A stretch of 24,169 nucleotides of DNA from Batkoa obscura (Eukaryota; Entomophthoromycota; Entomophthoromycetes; Entomophthorales; Batkoaceae), in contig JASVEC010000260.1 in assembly GCA_030770535.1 (NCBI GenBank), positions 1 through 24,169 of the forward strand, given 5' to 3'. The first letter of the stretch is position 1. Each line of letters starts with the position of its first letter. Positions 7,677-16,597 of this stretch are shown piece by piece. The position numbers and the translations under genes were made by a program. The notes under the pieces were generated by a model, which did no database searches, had not been told where the DNA came from, and was given only the letters and a program-made list of their open reading frames with translations.

Positions 7677-7970
7677 TCAAATAATTTTCTCAGTGAAATC
7701 ACAAAATTTACACTTATAAAAGTTAGTAGCTCCCTCGTCTATCGACCTTAGTTGTATTTGAAATGTATATATTCCTAATTCATTGCAATTATTGCATAAG
7801 GTTAAGTTTATATCACTAAAATCATCAGAATTATTATTATTGTTCAACCATATATGTGATTGATTTCTAAAAACATATGACTTCATATCATCGTAATCTT
7901 TAAACTCTTCAAATGTCGGATAATCGCCCTTAAATAAAGGGTTTATCATATTATACCACTTTTTTTCCAT
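7677..7970 (-). CDS. TFIIS/RPB9-like zinc ribbon transcription factor, 97 aa
   Basis: Small transcription elongation factor or polymerase subunit. The C-terminal zinc ribbon is clear: C-x2-C at residues 59-62, then QLRSIDEGATNFYKCKFC with C-x2-C at 87-90. The QxRSxDE-xT-FxxC pattern is the hallmark of TFIIS domain III, where the Asp-Glu pair (here about 78-79) enters the polymerase active site to stimulate cleavage of backtracked RNA. RPB9 has the same fold, and the short length (97 residues) is closer to RPB9 or archaeal TFS than to full TFIIS, so the name covers both. It is the first gene of its unit, about 22 bases from an ATTTGA leader, and divergent from the DNA polymerase gene. Confidence 0.85.
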   Translation of the reverse strand: MEKKWYNMINPLFKGDYPTFEEFKDYDDMKSYVFRNQSHIWLNNNNNSDDFSDINLTLCNNCNELGIYTFQIQLRSIDEGATNFYKCKFCDFTEKII

Positions 7971-7986
7971 CTACTTTTTTTTATTG

Positions 7987-8036
7987 TCTCATCAAATTAC
8001 TTTTCAGAAAATAAATAAAATAATCATTTTTATTTG
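7987..8036 (-). promoter_or_regulatory. Promoter/leader of the zinc-ribbon unit, with ATTTGA element
   Basis: On the minus strand TTTTCTGAAAAGTA is followed by ATTTGATGAGA (ATTTGA at 7992-7997), only about 22 bases before the ATG at 7970. It is an inverted near-copy of 8275-8324. The shorter distance to the start than in the other units would give a very short 5' leader. Confidence 0.5.
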
Positions 8037-8070
8037 TCAACTGAATATTTACTTGATGTCAACTGAAATT

Positions 8071-8240
8071 TTAATTATGTAAATCTGGGAGATCTTTCAA
8101 AAAAATACAAAATAGAAATAAATAGAAATTATGTATTAAATAGATTTAAAATGGATCCAATTCCATCGAATCAATGATTCAAAACTACTTATTTTGGTTT
8201 TGTATTTTTTTTGAAACTTTTGCCAGGATTACATAACTAA
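8071..8240. repeat. 170-bp near-palindromic repeat, unit C1
   Basis: Single full unit in the 384-bp divergent gap 7971-8354 between the zinc-ribbon and DNA polymerase genes, flanked on both sides by mirrored promoter arms. Same arms, core landmarks and length as units B1 and B2. Confidence 0.9.
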
Positions 8241-8274
8241 ATTTTTACTTGATGTCAACTAAATGTTTACTTGA

Positions 8275-8324
8275 TAAATAAAAATAATTACTTTATTTAT
8301 TTTCTGAAAAGTAATTTGATGAGA
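8275..8324 (+). promoter_or_regulatory. Promoter/leader of the DNA polymerase-RPB2 unit, with ATTTGA element
   Basis: TTTTCTGAAAAGTA then ATTTGATGAG (ATTTGA at 8314-8319), about 41 bases before the ATG at 8355, matching the spacing of the capping-enzyme promoter. The following TAAATAATGGTGA is shared with that promoter and includes a three-codon mini-frame starting at 8331. Confidence 0.55.
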
Positions 8325-8354
8325 TAAATAATGGTGAATTAATTAGTAACGAAA

Positions 8355-10472
8355 ATGTTTATTATAAATTGGTTTGAAAGTAACGGATACATTATAGGTA
8401 AATCTGTAAACAATAATTTTATTAAGGTTTATTTTAACGATTTCGGTTATATTAAAGAGCCAAGATATAATTGCGAAATGGTTATGTCTACTACACTTGT
8501 TAATTCTCAAAAGAGACCCTATTTTAAAACAGATGGTAAAGAAACAATTGAAAAGGTATCTAAAATTACAAGATTCCTTACATACTATGATATTACATTT
8601 TGCTGCTATGTAGAATATGATATAATAAACTTTCCTTTAGTCAAAAATTTAAGAAGAAAATCTTCCGAAGAACCTCCTCCTAAGCTATCATTATTAGCTT
8701 ATGATATAGAAGTATATTCTTCTAATAATTATAGAATGCCAAATGCTTCTATTCCAGAAGATAAGATAGTACTTATAGCTATGATAATGGACGAAAAGAT
8801 TATTACTCTAAATAATTCTAATGAATTGGACTTGATTAAAGATTTCTTTAGTAACTTGGAATATTTACAGCCTGACATTATAACAGGATACAATAATCTG
8901 GGCTTTGATAATATGTATATTTACGAACGAGCTAACTTTTTAAATCTTGCTCCAAGTCTGAAAAGTTACTCCATATCATGGTATTCTAATGCCTTTGGGT
9001 ACAATGATTATGTATTTATATCGAAGTTCATTAATTTTGACGTTATGCAATTTATACGTAAAGAATATAAACTTCCGAAGTATTCTTTAAATTTTGTATC
9101 TAAGGAATATTTAAATGAAGAAAAGTTAGATGTAGATATCTTCCAGTTAATAAGAGATAACAACCTCGAAAGACTTACACAGTACTGTATACAAGACACA
9201 AAATTAGTTTTGAAACTTATAGATAAACTAGATATTATAACTACTTTGGTTGAAATGTCATCTATATTTAACATAAGTATTCAGGATTTGTATACAAGAG
9301 GACAAAGACATAAACTAACACCTATCATATATCGAAAGTGTTTTAATAGAAACATAATATATGAAACAATGCAAGGTGATACTTATAATTATAAAGGAGC
9401 TACAGTCATTTCTCCAGATAAAGGAATCTATAACAATTGCTCAATTATTGATTTCGCTTCTTTATATCCATCTATATTAATAGCTTATAATATATGTTAT
9501 TATACACATACAAAAGAAAAAGAAAATAGCTACGAAATAACACTTGAAAACTCAGATAAAATATATTTCAAAAAAGATGTACCTGGTATATTACCCGAGA
9601 TCACTCAAGAATTAATTGCTACTAGAAAGAAATATAAAAAGAATTTTATAAAACAATGGTGCTACAAGATAGCAGCTAATTCCATATATGGTCTAATAGC
9701 CAGAGACTTTGTGCAAGGTGCAGCTAGTATAACATCGATTGGTAGACATTCGATTAATCGAGCTATATCTTATATCCAAGAAAACTTAAATAGAAGAGTT
9801 ATATATGGAGATACGGATTCTTGTATTATTGATTTTTCTGACACTAATGTAAATGAAATAAAAGATAAAACTATTAATCTCGCTAAAGAAGTATCTAAGC
9901 TCTTTAAAGAACCAATGTCTTTAGAGTTTGAAAACATATATACAAAATTATTTATATTTTCAAAGAAAAGGTATATAGCTTATAAAGAAGATAATAGCAT
10001 TATTTATAAAGGAATTGTTATGAAAAGAAGAGACAATTGCAATTATCTTAAAAAGACATACCAGGGTATTTTAGATCTTATTAATGAAGGAAGGTCTCGG
10101 GATCACATAAAAAGATATGTTACTAATAGATTATTAAAGATTTATCAAGGCGAGGTGAAAGAAAAAGATTTATATATATATACAAGTATTGGCGAGGAAT
10201 ATACATCGGAATCTAATCCTCAAAATATATTAAAGAATAAATATAATTTAACTAAAGGAGATAGGGTAGAGTATTTATTATGTCATAACGATAATAATCT
10301 CCAAGGTCATAAAATGTTTTTATCAGATGATAAAAACCATCCAGAAATAGATTATTTATATTATATTGAAAAGAAATTCATAAATCCTTTATCTGAAGTT
10401 TTAGAATTAGTGCATCTTGAAAATTTACCAAAGACAATTTATGAAAATTTGATATTAAATAAAATGGTGTGA
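8355..10472 (+). CDS. Family B DNA polymerase, delta-type, with 3'-5' exonuclease, 705 aa
   Basis: Replicative DNA polymerase. Exonuclease motifs: YDIEVYSS (Asp117, Glu119), YNNLGFDN at 179-186 and YCIQDT at 277-282. Polymerase motifs: A, DFASLYPSI at 366-374; B, KIAANSIYG at 438-446; C, YGDTDS at 484-489; then KKRY at 537-540 and KG....RRDNC near 552-562. The RRDNC block and YGDTDS are of the delta/large-DNA-virus type. Motif A lacks the protein-primed form, and no terminal-protein domain is fused, unlike yeast cytoplasmic plasmid polymerases. All catalytic acidic residues are present, so the enzyme looks active. At 705 residues it is far shorter than viral relatives of about 1000-1200; only about 110 residues precede the exonuclease, so the N-terminal domain is strongly reduced. 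It ends with TGA six bases before the RPB2 gene and is read from the same unit. Confidence 0.95.
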   Translation: MFIINWFESNGYIIGKSVNNNFIKVYFNDFGYIKEPRYNCEMVMSTTLVNSQKRPYFKTDGKETIEKVSKITRFLTYYDITFCCYVEYDIINFPLVKNLRRKSSEEPPPKLSLLAYDIEVYSSNNYRMPNASIPEDKIVLIAMIMDEKIITLNNSNELDLIKDFFSNLEYLQPDIITGYNNLGFDNMYIYERANFLNLAPSLKSYSISWYSNAFGYNDYVFISKFINFDVMQFIRKEYKLPKYSLNFVSKEYLNEEKLDVDIFQLIRDNNLERLTQYCIQDTKLVLKLIDKLDIITTLVEMSSIFNISIQDLYTRGQRHKLTPIIYRKCFNRNIIYETMQGDTYNYKGATVISPDKGIYNNCSIIDFASLYPSILIAYNICYYTHTKEKENSYEITLENSDKIYFKKDVPGILPEITQELIATRKKYKKNFIKQWCYKIAANSIYGLIARDFVQGAASITSIGRHSINRAISYIQENLNRRVIYGDTDSCIIDFSDTNVNEIKDKTINLAKEVSKLFKEPMSLEFENIYTKLFIFSKKRYIAYKEDNSIIYKGIVMKRRDNCNYLKKTYQGILDLINEGRSRDHIKRYVTNRLLKIYQGEVKEKDLYIYTSIGEEYTSESNPQNILKNKYNLTKGDRVEYLLCHNDNNLQGHKMFLSDDKNHPEIDYLYYIEKKFINPLSEVLELVHLENLPKTIYENLILNKMV

Positions 10473-10478
10473 ATAAAC

Positions 10479-12509
10479 ATGGAAAAACCAAAAATAACTA
10501 TTTTAGATTCTACTAGAAACTTTTTCATAGAAAATACAAATGAAAGAATTTATGAATATAAAGAGAATATGTGGTATGGACATCCAATTATTAGAAATAA
10601 AGCAATAATATTCAACAAAGAAAAATATGAATTAAAAAAGAATGTCATCTATGTAAATAATGTTAATATATATAATATATATAAATATGCAATTATAGAT
10701 AACTGGTTTATATTAAACACTCCTGAATATTATCGGATGAAAAATATATGTCAATATACATACAACAAAAAAACCACTCAAAGTGGCATAAAATCTATGA
10801 CTCCGTTGATTGAATATATAATCTACAAACTTGTTTTGAATATTAAAGATGATATAGATCATTTAATGTTTAAAAGAGTAAAGATAGATTATAAAGAATC
10901 TTTCAATCTTTCTAATAGATCTTTAGTAGATGCTTATACACATTTAAGAAAGATAAGACTAGATCTTGATCCAAATAATAAATTAGTAAATATAAGAGAT
11001 GTACATCCATCGTTTAAAGGATTTGTATGTATCTCAGATACTCCTGATAACAAGAATGTTGGTATGATTAAAACTTTAGCCAAAAATGCATTTATAAGTA
11101 ATGAGTTTAATAAAGAAGATATAAGTCATTTGAAAAGTCAAATAACACAAATATCTAAGAAAAATAGTATTTTAGTATTTTATAATTCAGAATGTTTAGG
11201 ATTTATAGATTCTTTAGAAGATCATAAAGAATTATGTATTTCTTATTTACCATATACTTCATTTACTAATATAAAAATAGCTATAATAACAGATACACCA
11301 GGAAGATATATGAGAAGATTTGCTGATGGGAAGATAAAATTTGTAGGTGAAGTAACTAAAGAGGATATAAAAAGTTTAGATGTTTATGATTTATTAAGTC
11401 CTGCAGGTAATCTCATACCTTATGTAAATCATAATCAATCGGCAAGAATAACATTTGCTATAAATATGCAAAAACAAGCTATTTCTAGAGAATATGATCT
11501 ATATGAAAAATCATCTATTAATAACATAACAGAAAAATGGTATATACCTACATGTGAAGCTCCAATGATCAAAGCACCTATGACTGAATTCTTTCCATAT
11601 AATGGCATCAATCTTAAATGTAAAATAGCATTTTATGATAAACTAAATATAGAAGATGCTATTGTTATGTCAGACAAAGCTGCTGGTAAATTCACAAGTT
11701 ATAGATTAGGTGTAATGAAAGAATCATATAGACAAATATTCAAATTCTCTTTAAATGAAAAATATGATGATGATGGTGTTATTAAAGTTGGGTCTCAAGT
11801 AGAAAAAGGGGATATATTGGCTAAAATATACGAACCATCAGATATAAAAAATATATTGTCAATAAAATCCAAATTTTCAGGAGAAGTTATTGATGTAGTA
11901 AAAGATAAAAGAATGTTAATTATTAGAATTAAAGAGAAAAGGCTTGTACGTGTAGGTGATAAATTTACATCAAGATATGGACAAAAAGGTGTTGTGGGAA
12001 AAATAGTGCCTCATGAAGAATTATATAAAGTATTTAAAGAAGAAGTGGATATAGTCATAAATCCATGTGCTATTCCTAGCCGTATGACTATCGGGCAATT
12101 GATGGAAATGAACGAGACAAATGGTTATTGTTATTATCAATCATTAAGACATCATGTAATAGATAAAGCCTATTCTGTTGCTCAAACATCACAAAGTTAT
12201 TTTTCTCACAGCTCTGTTTCAGGGAAATCTCAAGGAGGTGGTTTTCGATTTGGAGAAATGGAAAAAGATTGTTTAATTGCTTACAAAGCTGAAAAATATC
12301 TTAAAGAGATATTTATTGATAATGCTGATGTATATTCTGTTTATGTATGCAAAGATTGTGAATATAATATAGCTTATAGTAACAATTATCCAGGACCTTG
12401 TCGTATATGTAAAGGAAATAACATCAAAGAAATGAAAATACCTTACTCTTCGAAATTATCTGCAATGGCATTAATAAATAGTAATATATTATTATCTATA
12501 AATAAATAA
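10479..12509 (+). CDS. DNA-directed RNA polymerase second subunit, RPB2-like core, 676 aa
   Basis: Second catalytic subunit of the RNA polymerase. Motifs in RPB2 order: VHPSFKGFVCISDTP near residues 175-189, PYVNHNQSARITFAINMQKQA near 314-334, NIEDAIVMS near 390-398, GDKFTSRYGQKGVVG near 493-507, INPCAIPSRMTIGQLME near 527-543, GGGFRFGEMEKDCLIA near 586-601, and a C-terminal zinc site C-x2-C (624-627) with C-x2-C (641-644). Cellular and viral RPB2 are about 1100-1200 residues. Here the first recognisable RPB2 block comes after only about 170 residues, so the protrusion and lobe are largely missing or unrecognisable. The C-terminal two-thirds is complete and looks functional. It follows the DNA polymerase after a six-base gap with no promoter of its own. 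Confidence 0.94.
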   Translation: MEKPKITILDSTRNFFIENTNERIYEYKENMWYGHPIIRNKAIIFNKEKYELKKNVIYVNNVNIYNIYKYAIIDNWFILNTPEYYRMKNICQYTYNKKTTQSGIKSMTPLIEYIIYKLVLNIKDDIDHLMFKRVKIDYKESFNLSNRSLVDAYTHLRKIRLDLDPNNKLVNIRDVHPSFKGFVCISDTPDNKNVGMIKTLAKNAFISNEFNKEDISHLKSQITQISKKNSILVFYNSECLGFIDSLEDHKELCISYLPYTSFTNIKIAIITDTPGRYMRRFADGKIKFVGEVTKEDIKSLDVYDLLSPAGNLIPYVNHNQSARITFAINMQKQAISREYDLYEKSSINNITEKWYIPTCEAPMIKAPMTEFFPYNGINLKCKIAFYDKLNIEDAIVMSDKAAGKFTSYRLGVMKESYRQIFKFSLNEKYDDDGVIKVGSQVEKGDILAKIYEPSDIKNILSIKSKFSGEVIDVVKDKRMLIIRIKEKRLVRVGDKFTSRYGQKGVVGKIVPHEELYKVFKEEVDIVINPCAIPSRMTIGQLMEMNETNGYCYYQSLRHHVIDKAYSVAQTSQSYFSHSSVSGKSQGGGFRFGEMEKDCLIAYKAEKYLKEIFIDNADVYSVYVCKDCEYNIAYSNNYPGPCRICKGNNIKEMKIPYSSKLSAMALINSNILLSINK

Positions 12510-12558
12510 AAAAAAACATTCAAATTATTTCATCAAAGAAGAAATTAGAAATAAACAA

Positions 12559-12778
12559 AAATAGATCTATTTAATATCTAGATTAGTTTATTTTTTATCA
12601 AGTAAATATTCAGTTGACATCAAGTAAAAATTTAGTTATGTAATCCTGGCAAAAGTTTCAGAAAAAATACAAAACCAAAATAATTAGTTTTGGATCATTG
12701 ATTCGATGGAAGTAGATCCATTTTAATTCTATTTAATATCTAGATTAGTTTATTTTTTATCAAGTAAATATTCAGTTA
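12559..12778. repeat. Partial and shortened 170-bp repeats (D0/D1)
   Basis: The stretch begins with the tail of a shortened unit (TTTAATATCTAGATTAGTTTA and spacer, 12559-12630). A second shortened unit follows from 12632, with a full left arm (TTAGTTATGTAATCCTGG) but the same replaced right end. It is the reverse complement of the B3 subfamily. Non-coding. Confidence 0.75.
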
Positions 12779-12793
12779 ACATCAAGTAAAAAT

Positions 12794-12963
12794 TTAGTTA
12801 TGTAATCCTGGCAAAAGTTTCAGAAAAAATACAAAACCAAAATAATTAGTTTTGGATCATTGATTCGATGGAATTGGATCCATTCTAAATCTATTTAATA
12901 CATAATTTCTATTTATTTCTATTTTGTATTTTTTTGAAAGATCTCCCAGATTTACATAATTAA
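12794..12963. repeat. 170-bp near-palindromic repeat, unit D2
   Basis: Full-length unit in the 724-bp tail-to-tail gap between RPB2 and the D5 helicase, in the same orientation as A1. Spacer to the next unit is again 26 bp. Confidence 0.88.
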
Positions 12964-12989
12964 AATTTCAGTTGACATCAAGTAAAAAT

Positions 12990-13159
12990 TTAGTTATGTA
13001 ATCCTGGCAAAAGTTTCAAAAAAAATACAAAACCAAAATAATTAGTTTTGAATCATTAATTCGATGGAATTGGATCCATTCTAAATCTATTTAATACATA
13101 ATTTCTATTTATTTCTATTTTGTATTTTTTTGAAAGATCTGTCAGGATTACACAACTGA
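12990..13159. repeat. 170-bp near-palindromic repeat, unit D3
   Basis: Full-length unit with a diverged right end (CTGTCAGGATTACACAACTG), which is partly like the opposite arm and suggests recombination between arms. With D0-D2 it fills 12510-13233; I see no gene there. Confidence 0.85.
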
Positions 13160-13233
13160 ATATTTACTTGATGTCAAGTAAAATTTCAGTTGACAAATAA
13201 TAAACAAAACATTTTTTTTTATGATAAACAAAT

Positions 13234-14469
13234 TTAACTATTTTTAAATTTATCAATAAACTCTTTTTTGTTTATTTGGATTTTATTATTTAACGAATAA
13301 GATTTAAGCCAATAAACATATAAAGTATACAATGAGTGTTCATCTATACCTTTAATAATATCAATATTTTCTTCTTTGAATTGAAATACGGTATCAAAAG
13401 TTTTAATACTTTGGGCTGTAATTGTAACTATAGATTGAGGAGTTTCTAATCCATGTAATTTATAATTAGGATATTCATCTATTAATAACTTTAAAAAAGA
13501 AGATGCCATTTGTTTTAATTTATTATCTATCTTTACATCCATTTTACGTTCATACTTTGTATTAACTTCTAGATTATGAATGAACGTGGTTTGAAATGGT
13601 ATAATAACAATTCTATTACATGCAGCTTTATCTGTAACATCAATGAATGGTAATTTATTAGCTACCAAGATTAATTTAGCGGTCATTTCAATCTTTTCTG
13701 CTTCACTATATAATTTACGTACGTAAAGAGAATCATTACCTGTTAACTCTTTAATGACACCATGATTAATGCATTCGTTAATATCTGGTTCTTGAACTAC
13801 AGCTACATGCTTTTGATCTAACAAAGCTATCTCTGGTGTAGCTTGACCTATGGCTCCTCTCTTTCTTGTCAATATGTTTGAAGGTAATTTACAATAATAA
13901 TCTGCAAATGTATACTCTATAAGCTTTATTAAAGCAGACTTTCCATTATTACCATTACCTAGCCATACTGATAAAATCTTATCTTTATTGTATGGTTCAA
14001 GGCATGAAGACATAAACCGTATAAAATATTTGCGAATATCTGAATTAGGAAAAATAGATTCTATAAATTTATCAAGCATTTCGTTATTTTGATCATTGTT
14101 TTCAGGATCATAATCCATTTTAAAAATACATTTTTGAAATGGAGAAGGTAATACTAACTTACATTGATTAAGATCATAAACTTGATTTTTTAATCTTAGA
14201 AATGAATTCTCTTTTTGTAAAAAATATTTATCATTACATATGAGAGTATATATATAATTACATATTGTTAGTCTTTCAATGATTCTAAGAGATTTATCTT
14301 TATGATTATTATCTAAATAATTATTTAAAGCACGTGAAAGTTCTAGATTACCATCACATCTATTCCATCCAGACCCATCGAATTTATAAATTATTTTATT
14401 TATATAATTTGTACATACAAAATTCTTTTTTATTGTTTCAGCAAAATCCGTAGCTATTTTATAATCCAT
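13234..14469 (-). CDS. D5-like superfamily 3 helicase (primase-helicase family), 411 aa
   Basis: Replicative SF3 AAA+ helicase of the poxvirus D5/plasmid P4 family. The D5_N-type region with NQVYDL is near residues 95-100. Walker A GNGNNGKS is at 171-178, Walker B-like VAVVQEPD at about 222-229, the B' block ELTGNDSLYVRKLY near 241-254, sensor-1 LILVANKLP at 266-274 and the arginine finger region CNRIVIIPF near 284-292. All core motifs are present. Viral D5 proteins are about 780-960 residues because of an N-terminal archaeo-eukaryotic primase domain. That domain is absent here, so primer synthesis must come from another protein, from RNA polymerase transcripts or from the host. It is preceded by the helicase gene on the same strand with a gap of about 44 bases. 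Confidence 0.93.
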   Translation of the reverse strand: MDYKIATDFAETIKKNFVCTNYINKIIYKFDGSGWNRCDGNLELSRALNNYLDNNHKDKSLRIIERLTICNYIYTLICNDKYFLQKENSFLRLKNQVYDLNQCKLVLPSPFQKCIFKMDYDPENNDQNNEMLDKFIESIFPNSDIRKYFIRFMSSCLEPYNKDKILSVWLGNGNNGKSALIKLIEYTFADYYCKLPSNILTRKRGAIGQATPEIALLDQKHVAVVQEPDINECINHGVIKELTGNDSLYVRKLYSEAEKIEMTAKLILVANKLPFIDVTDKAACNRIVIIPFQTTFIHNLEVNTKYERKMDVKIDNKLKQMASSFLKLLIDEYPNYKLHGLETPQSIVTITAQSIKTFDTVFQFKEENIDIIKGIDEHSLYTLYVYWLKSYSLNNKIQINKKEFIDKFKNS

Positions 14470-14513
14470 GATATTTTGAATTAATATCTCTGAGTTTAAC
14501 GAATTTCAACTTT

Positions 14514-16451
14514 TTATATAGTTAATATATTTTCAAGCTCTGATAAATATTTTATTAAATCTTGTTTAGAATATTTATTATCCTTTTGAATGTATCCATG
14601 ATAAATAGCTATTTTTAACAATTCATCCTTTTTTATAGTTTCTATATTACATCCTCTAAATGAAGATCTTTTATTATTACTATCTATATTACCTAAAATA
14701 ATTCTGAACTTTTTATCTATACTATTATATATTAAAGAGTACATTTTGCAATTAGATTTTAATTCTTGGATATAATTATTTAGCATAACTATTTGTTCTT
14801 CATCATTACTTAAATAATTTCCTAAATGATCTTTTGTGATATTACGTGCAACAAATTTATTGTGAATTATATAACTTATATTATGATTATTAATATTGAT
14901 ATATTCTCCAAAATCATAATTATAATCTTTGATAGGCATCCAACGAATATATTCTTTGATTTTTATTTTTATTGCAGAGTTTTTATTCTTTATATAATCT
15001 TGATATCTATATAAATCATATATTTCTGTATTATCTGCGACTTTTAAGTATTCATCTACATATTCATAATCTAAATTAATAGCTATATTTTGCAATTTAT
15101 TTAGAAACTTATTATTAATAACATCTTTATTATTACACCATCTTCTTTTAAATAAATCAAAGAAGAAATCTGCTTGATTTTGTAGGATTATCTTTAATTG
15201 CAATAACAATTTATTATTTTAATATCACGTTCTTCTGGATCTAAATCTAAATGTGATTGAAATCTACGAACTCTTCCTACCAACTGATTGTAATGTTGAC
15301 TATTCCAGAATTGGTTACATATGATAAGTGTTCTAACATTTTTAAGAGTTTATTCCTTCTTCGCATAATTTTTGGACAACATAATAAAATATCTATTTTT
15401 CCTTCATTAAACCTATATAGTTTATCATTAGTGACATCTGCTCCTGTAAAAGTTTCTACATTCTTTATGTTTAATTGCTTTAATTTATCATATATAACAA
15501 AAATTCCATGCTTCCTTTACCACATCACAATATAATACTAATTTTTTCTTTTCTTTTATGACCAATTCAATGATTTTATCGTATTTTTAATTAAGAGAAT
15601 GAACTTCTATTCCATTATATACAGCATTACTAATGTTATGCCAATCATTATATTGAGGCATCTTCACATTAACATCTTCTGTGGTTATTTTTATACTATA
15701 ATCCATAAAAATGGTAAGGTGTGTTTTTACGAGATACTTTACCTTTGAGTTCATTAAAATCGAAATCATGAATTTTATTTATTCTTCTTCTAAGTAACAA
15801 ACTAAATAAAGGTACCAAATCTTCAGATAATAAGTAATAGGCGTTCCAGTAAGCAAATAAATATTTAGCAGAAACGTTGTTTTTAATATATTTCAATAAT
15901 ATATTAAAGATGTCACTATTAAATTTAATATGATGAGCTTCATCTACAATAATTAAATCCTCAAAGACATTATCATCTAAAGTAATGAAAGTAGAAAATC
16001 TATATTTCTGAATATTAAAATCTCGAATATTATTTTTAAATATATTTTTAATATTTTCATTTTTGTGATAATAAGCAAGAATCGTTTTTTACGTGCAGCA
16101 TTAAGAGCACATAAAAGTTTTACCTGTCCCCATATCATGATAATAATAACAATTCTTTATATGTTGAGAATTTATTCATGTATTCTCCTATAAATATTTG
16201 ATGTTCCCACAGTTTATTGTCTTCCACATCATTATATAATTCATAATGTTTTTAAATATCGTCATAATCAAACATTTCGAAGATTATTTTCATCAATTTC
16301 TTTTTCGATGACTAAAGTAGATTTGCAATTATCACATCTAGATACATCTACGAAGTTTTTTATTGATTTTTATTTTAAAGTAAGTTAGATCTGAATCGCA
16401 TTTTTGCATTTATTGCGTTTAAACGCGATTTATTAAAGATATGTCAGGCAT
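14514..16451 (-). pseudogene. D6/VETF-like superfamily 2 helicase, broken in this sequence
   Basis: Remains of an SF2 DNA helicase of the kind used as a transcription factor by poxviruses and other large DNA viruses, and also carried by yeast cytoplasmic plasmids. Parts seen in order: paired CxxC sites of a zinc ribbon near the N-terminus, the Walker A motif GTGKT, the DEAHH motif II, motif VI QLVGRVRRF, and a C-terminal part that stays open for about 230 residues (14514-15209) with a helical, SAP-like end. The C-terminal part has no ATG start of its own, so I treat it as part of this gene. The reading frame is interrupted about eight times. An ATTTGA element precedes the presumed start. The breaks begin where sequence quality seems to drop, so the gene may be intact in nature or may be a fossil. 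Family assignment is good; its state is uncertain. Confidence 0.75.
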
Positions 16452-16501
16452 TTTAAATAATATGTAAATAAATAGGTAAGTTTGTTTTAAATATTTATAC
16501 A

Positions 16502-16507
16502 TCAAAT
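16502..16507 (-). promoter_or_regulatory. ATTTGA element upstream of the SF2 helicase
   Basis: ATTTGATG on the minus strand, about 51-56 bases before the presumed ATG at 16451. It lacks the TTTTCTGAAAA block found at the four other promoters, so this is weaker evidence. Confidence 0.35.
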
Positions 16508-16597
16508 GTAAACTTAACCAAAAATAACTAAATTTAGAATTCTATAATTTTTAACATTAGATAAGATTAATATAACTATTTTTTTTTATATTTTAAA

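Noticed and set aside
8355-10472. Protein-primed DNA polymerase of a linear plasmid
   Set aside because: Motif A (DFASLYPSI), YGDTDS and the RRDNC block are of the delta type, and there is no terminal-protein domain or room for one.
3073-13159. Regularly spaced repeats as a CRISPR array
   Set aside because: The repeats are 170 bp and palindromic with nearly constant, non-unique 26-bp spacers, no cas genes are present, and the genes are eukaryotic-virus-like.
14514-15209. A separate 231-aa gene
   Set aside because: It has no ATG at its start (only a TTG) and lies directly after helicase motif VI, with a content like the C-terminal part of D6-type helicases, so I merged it with the helicase.
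15257-15535. Plus-strand open frame of 92 codons
   Set aside because: It lies antisense to helicase motif VI and neighbouring coding sequence; it is a chance frame.
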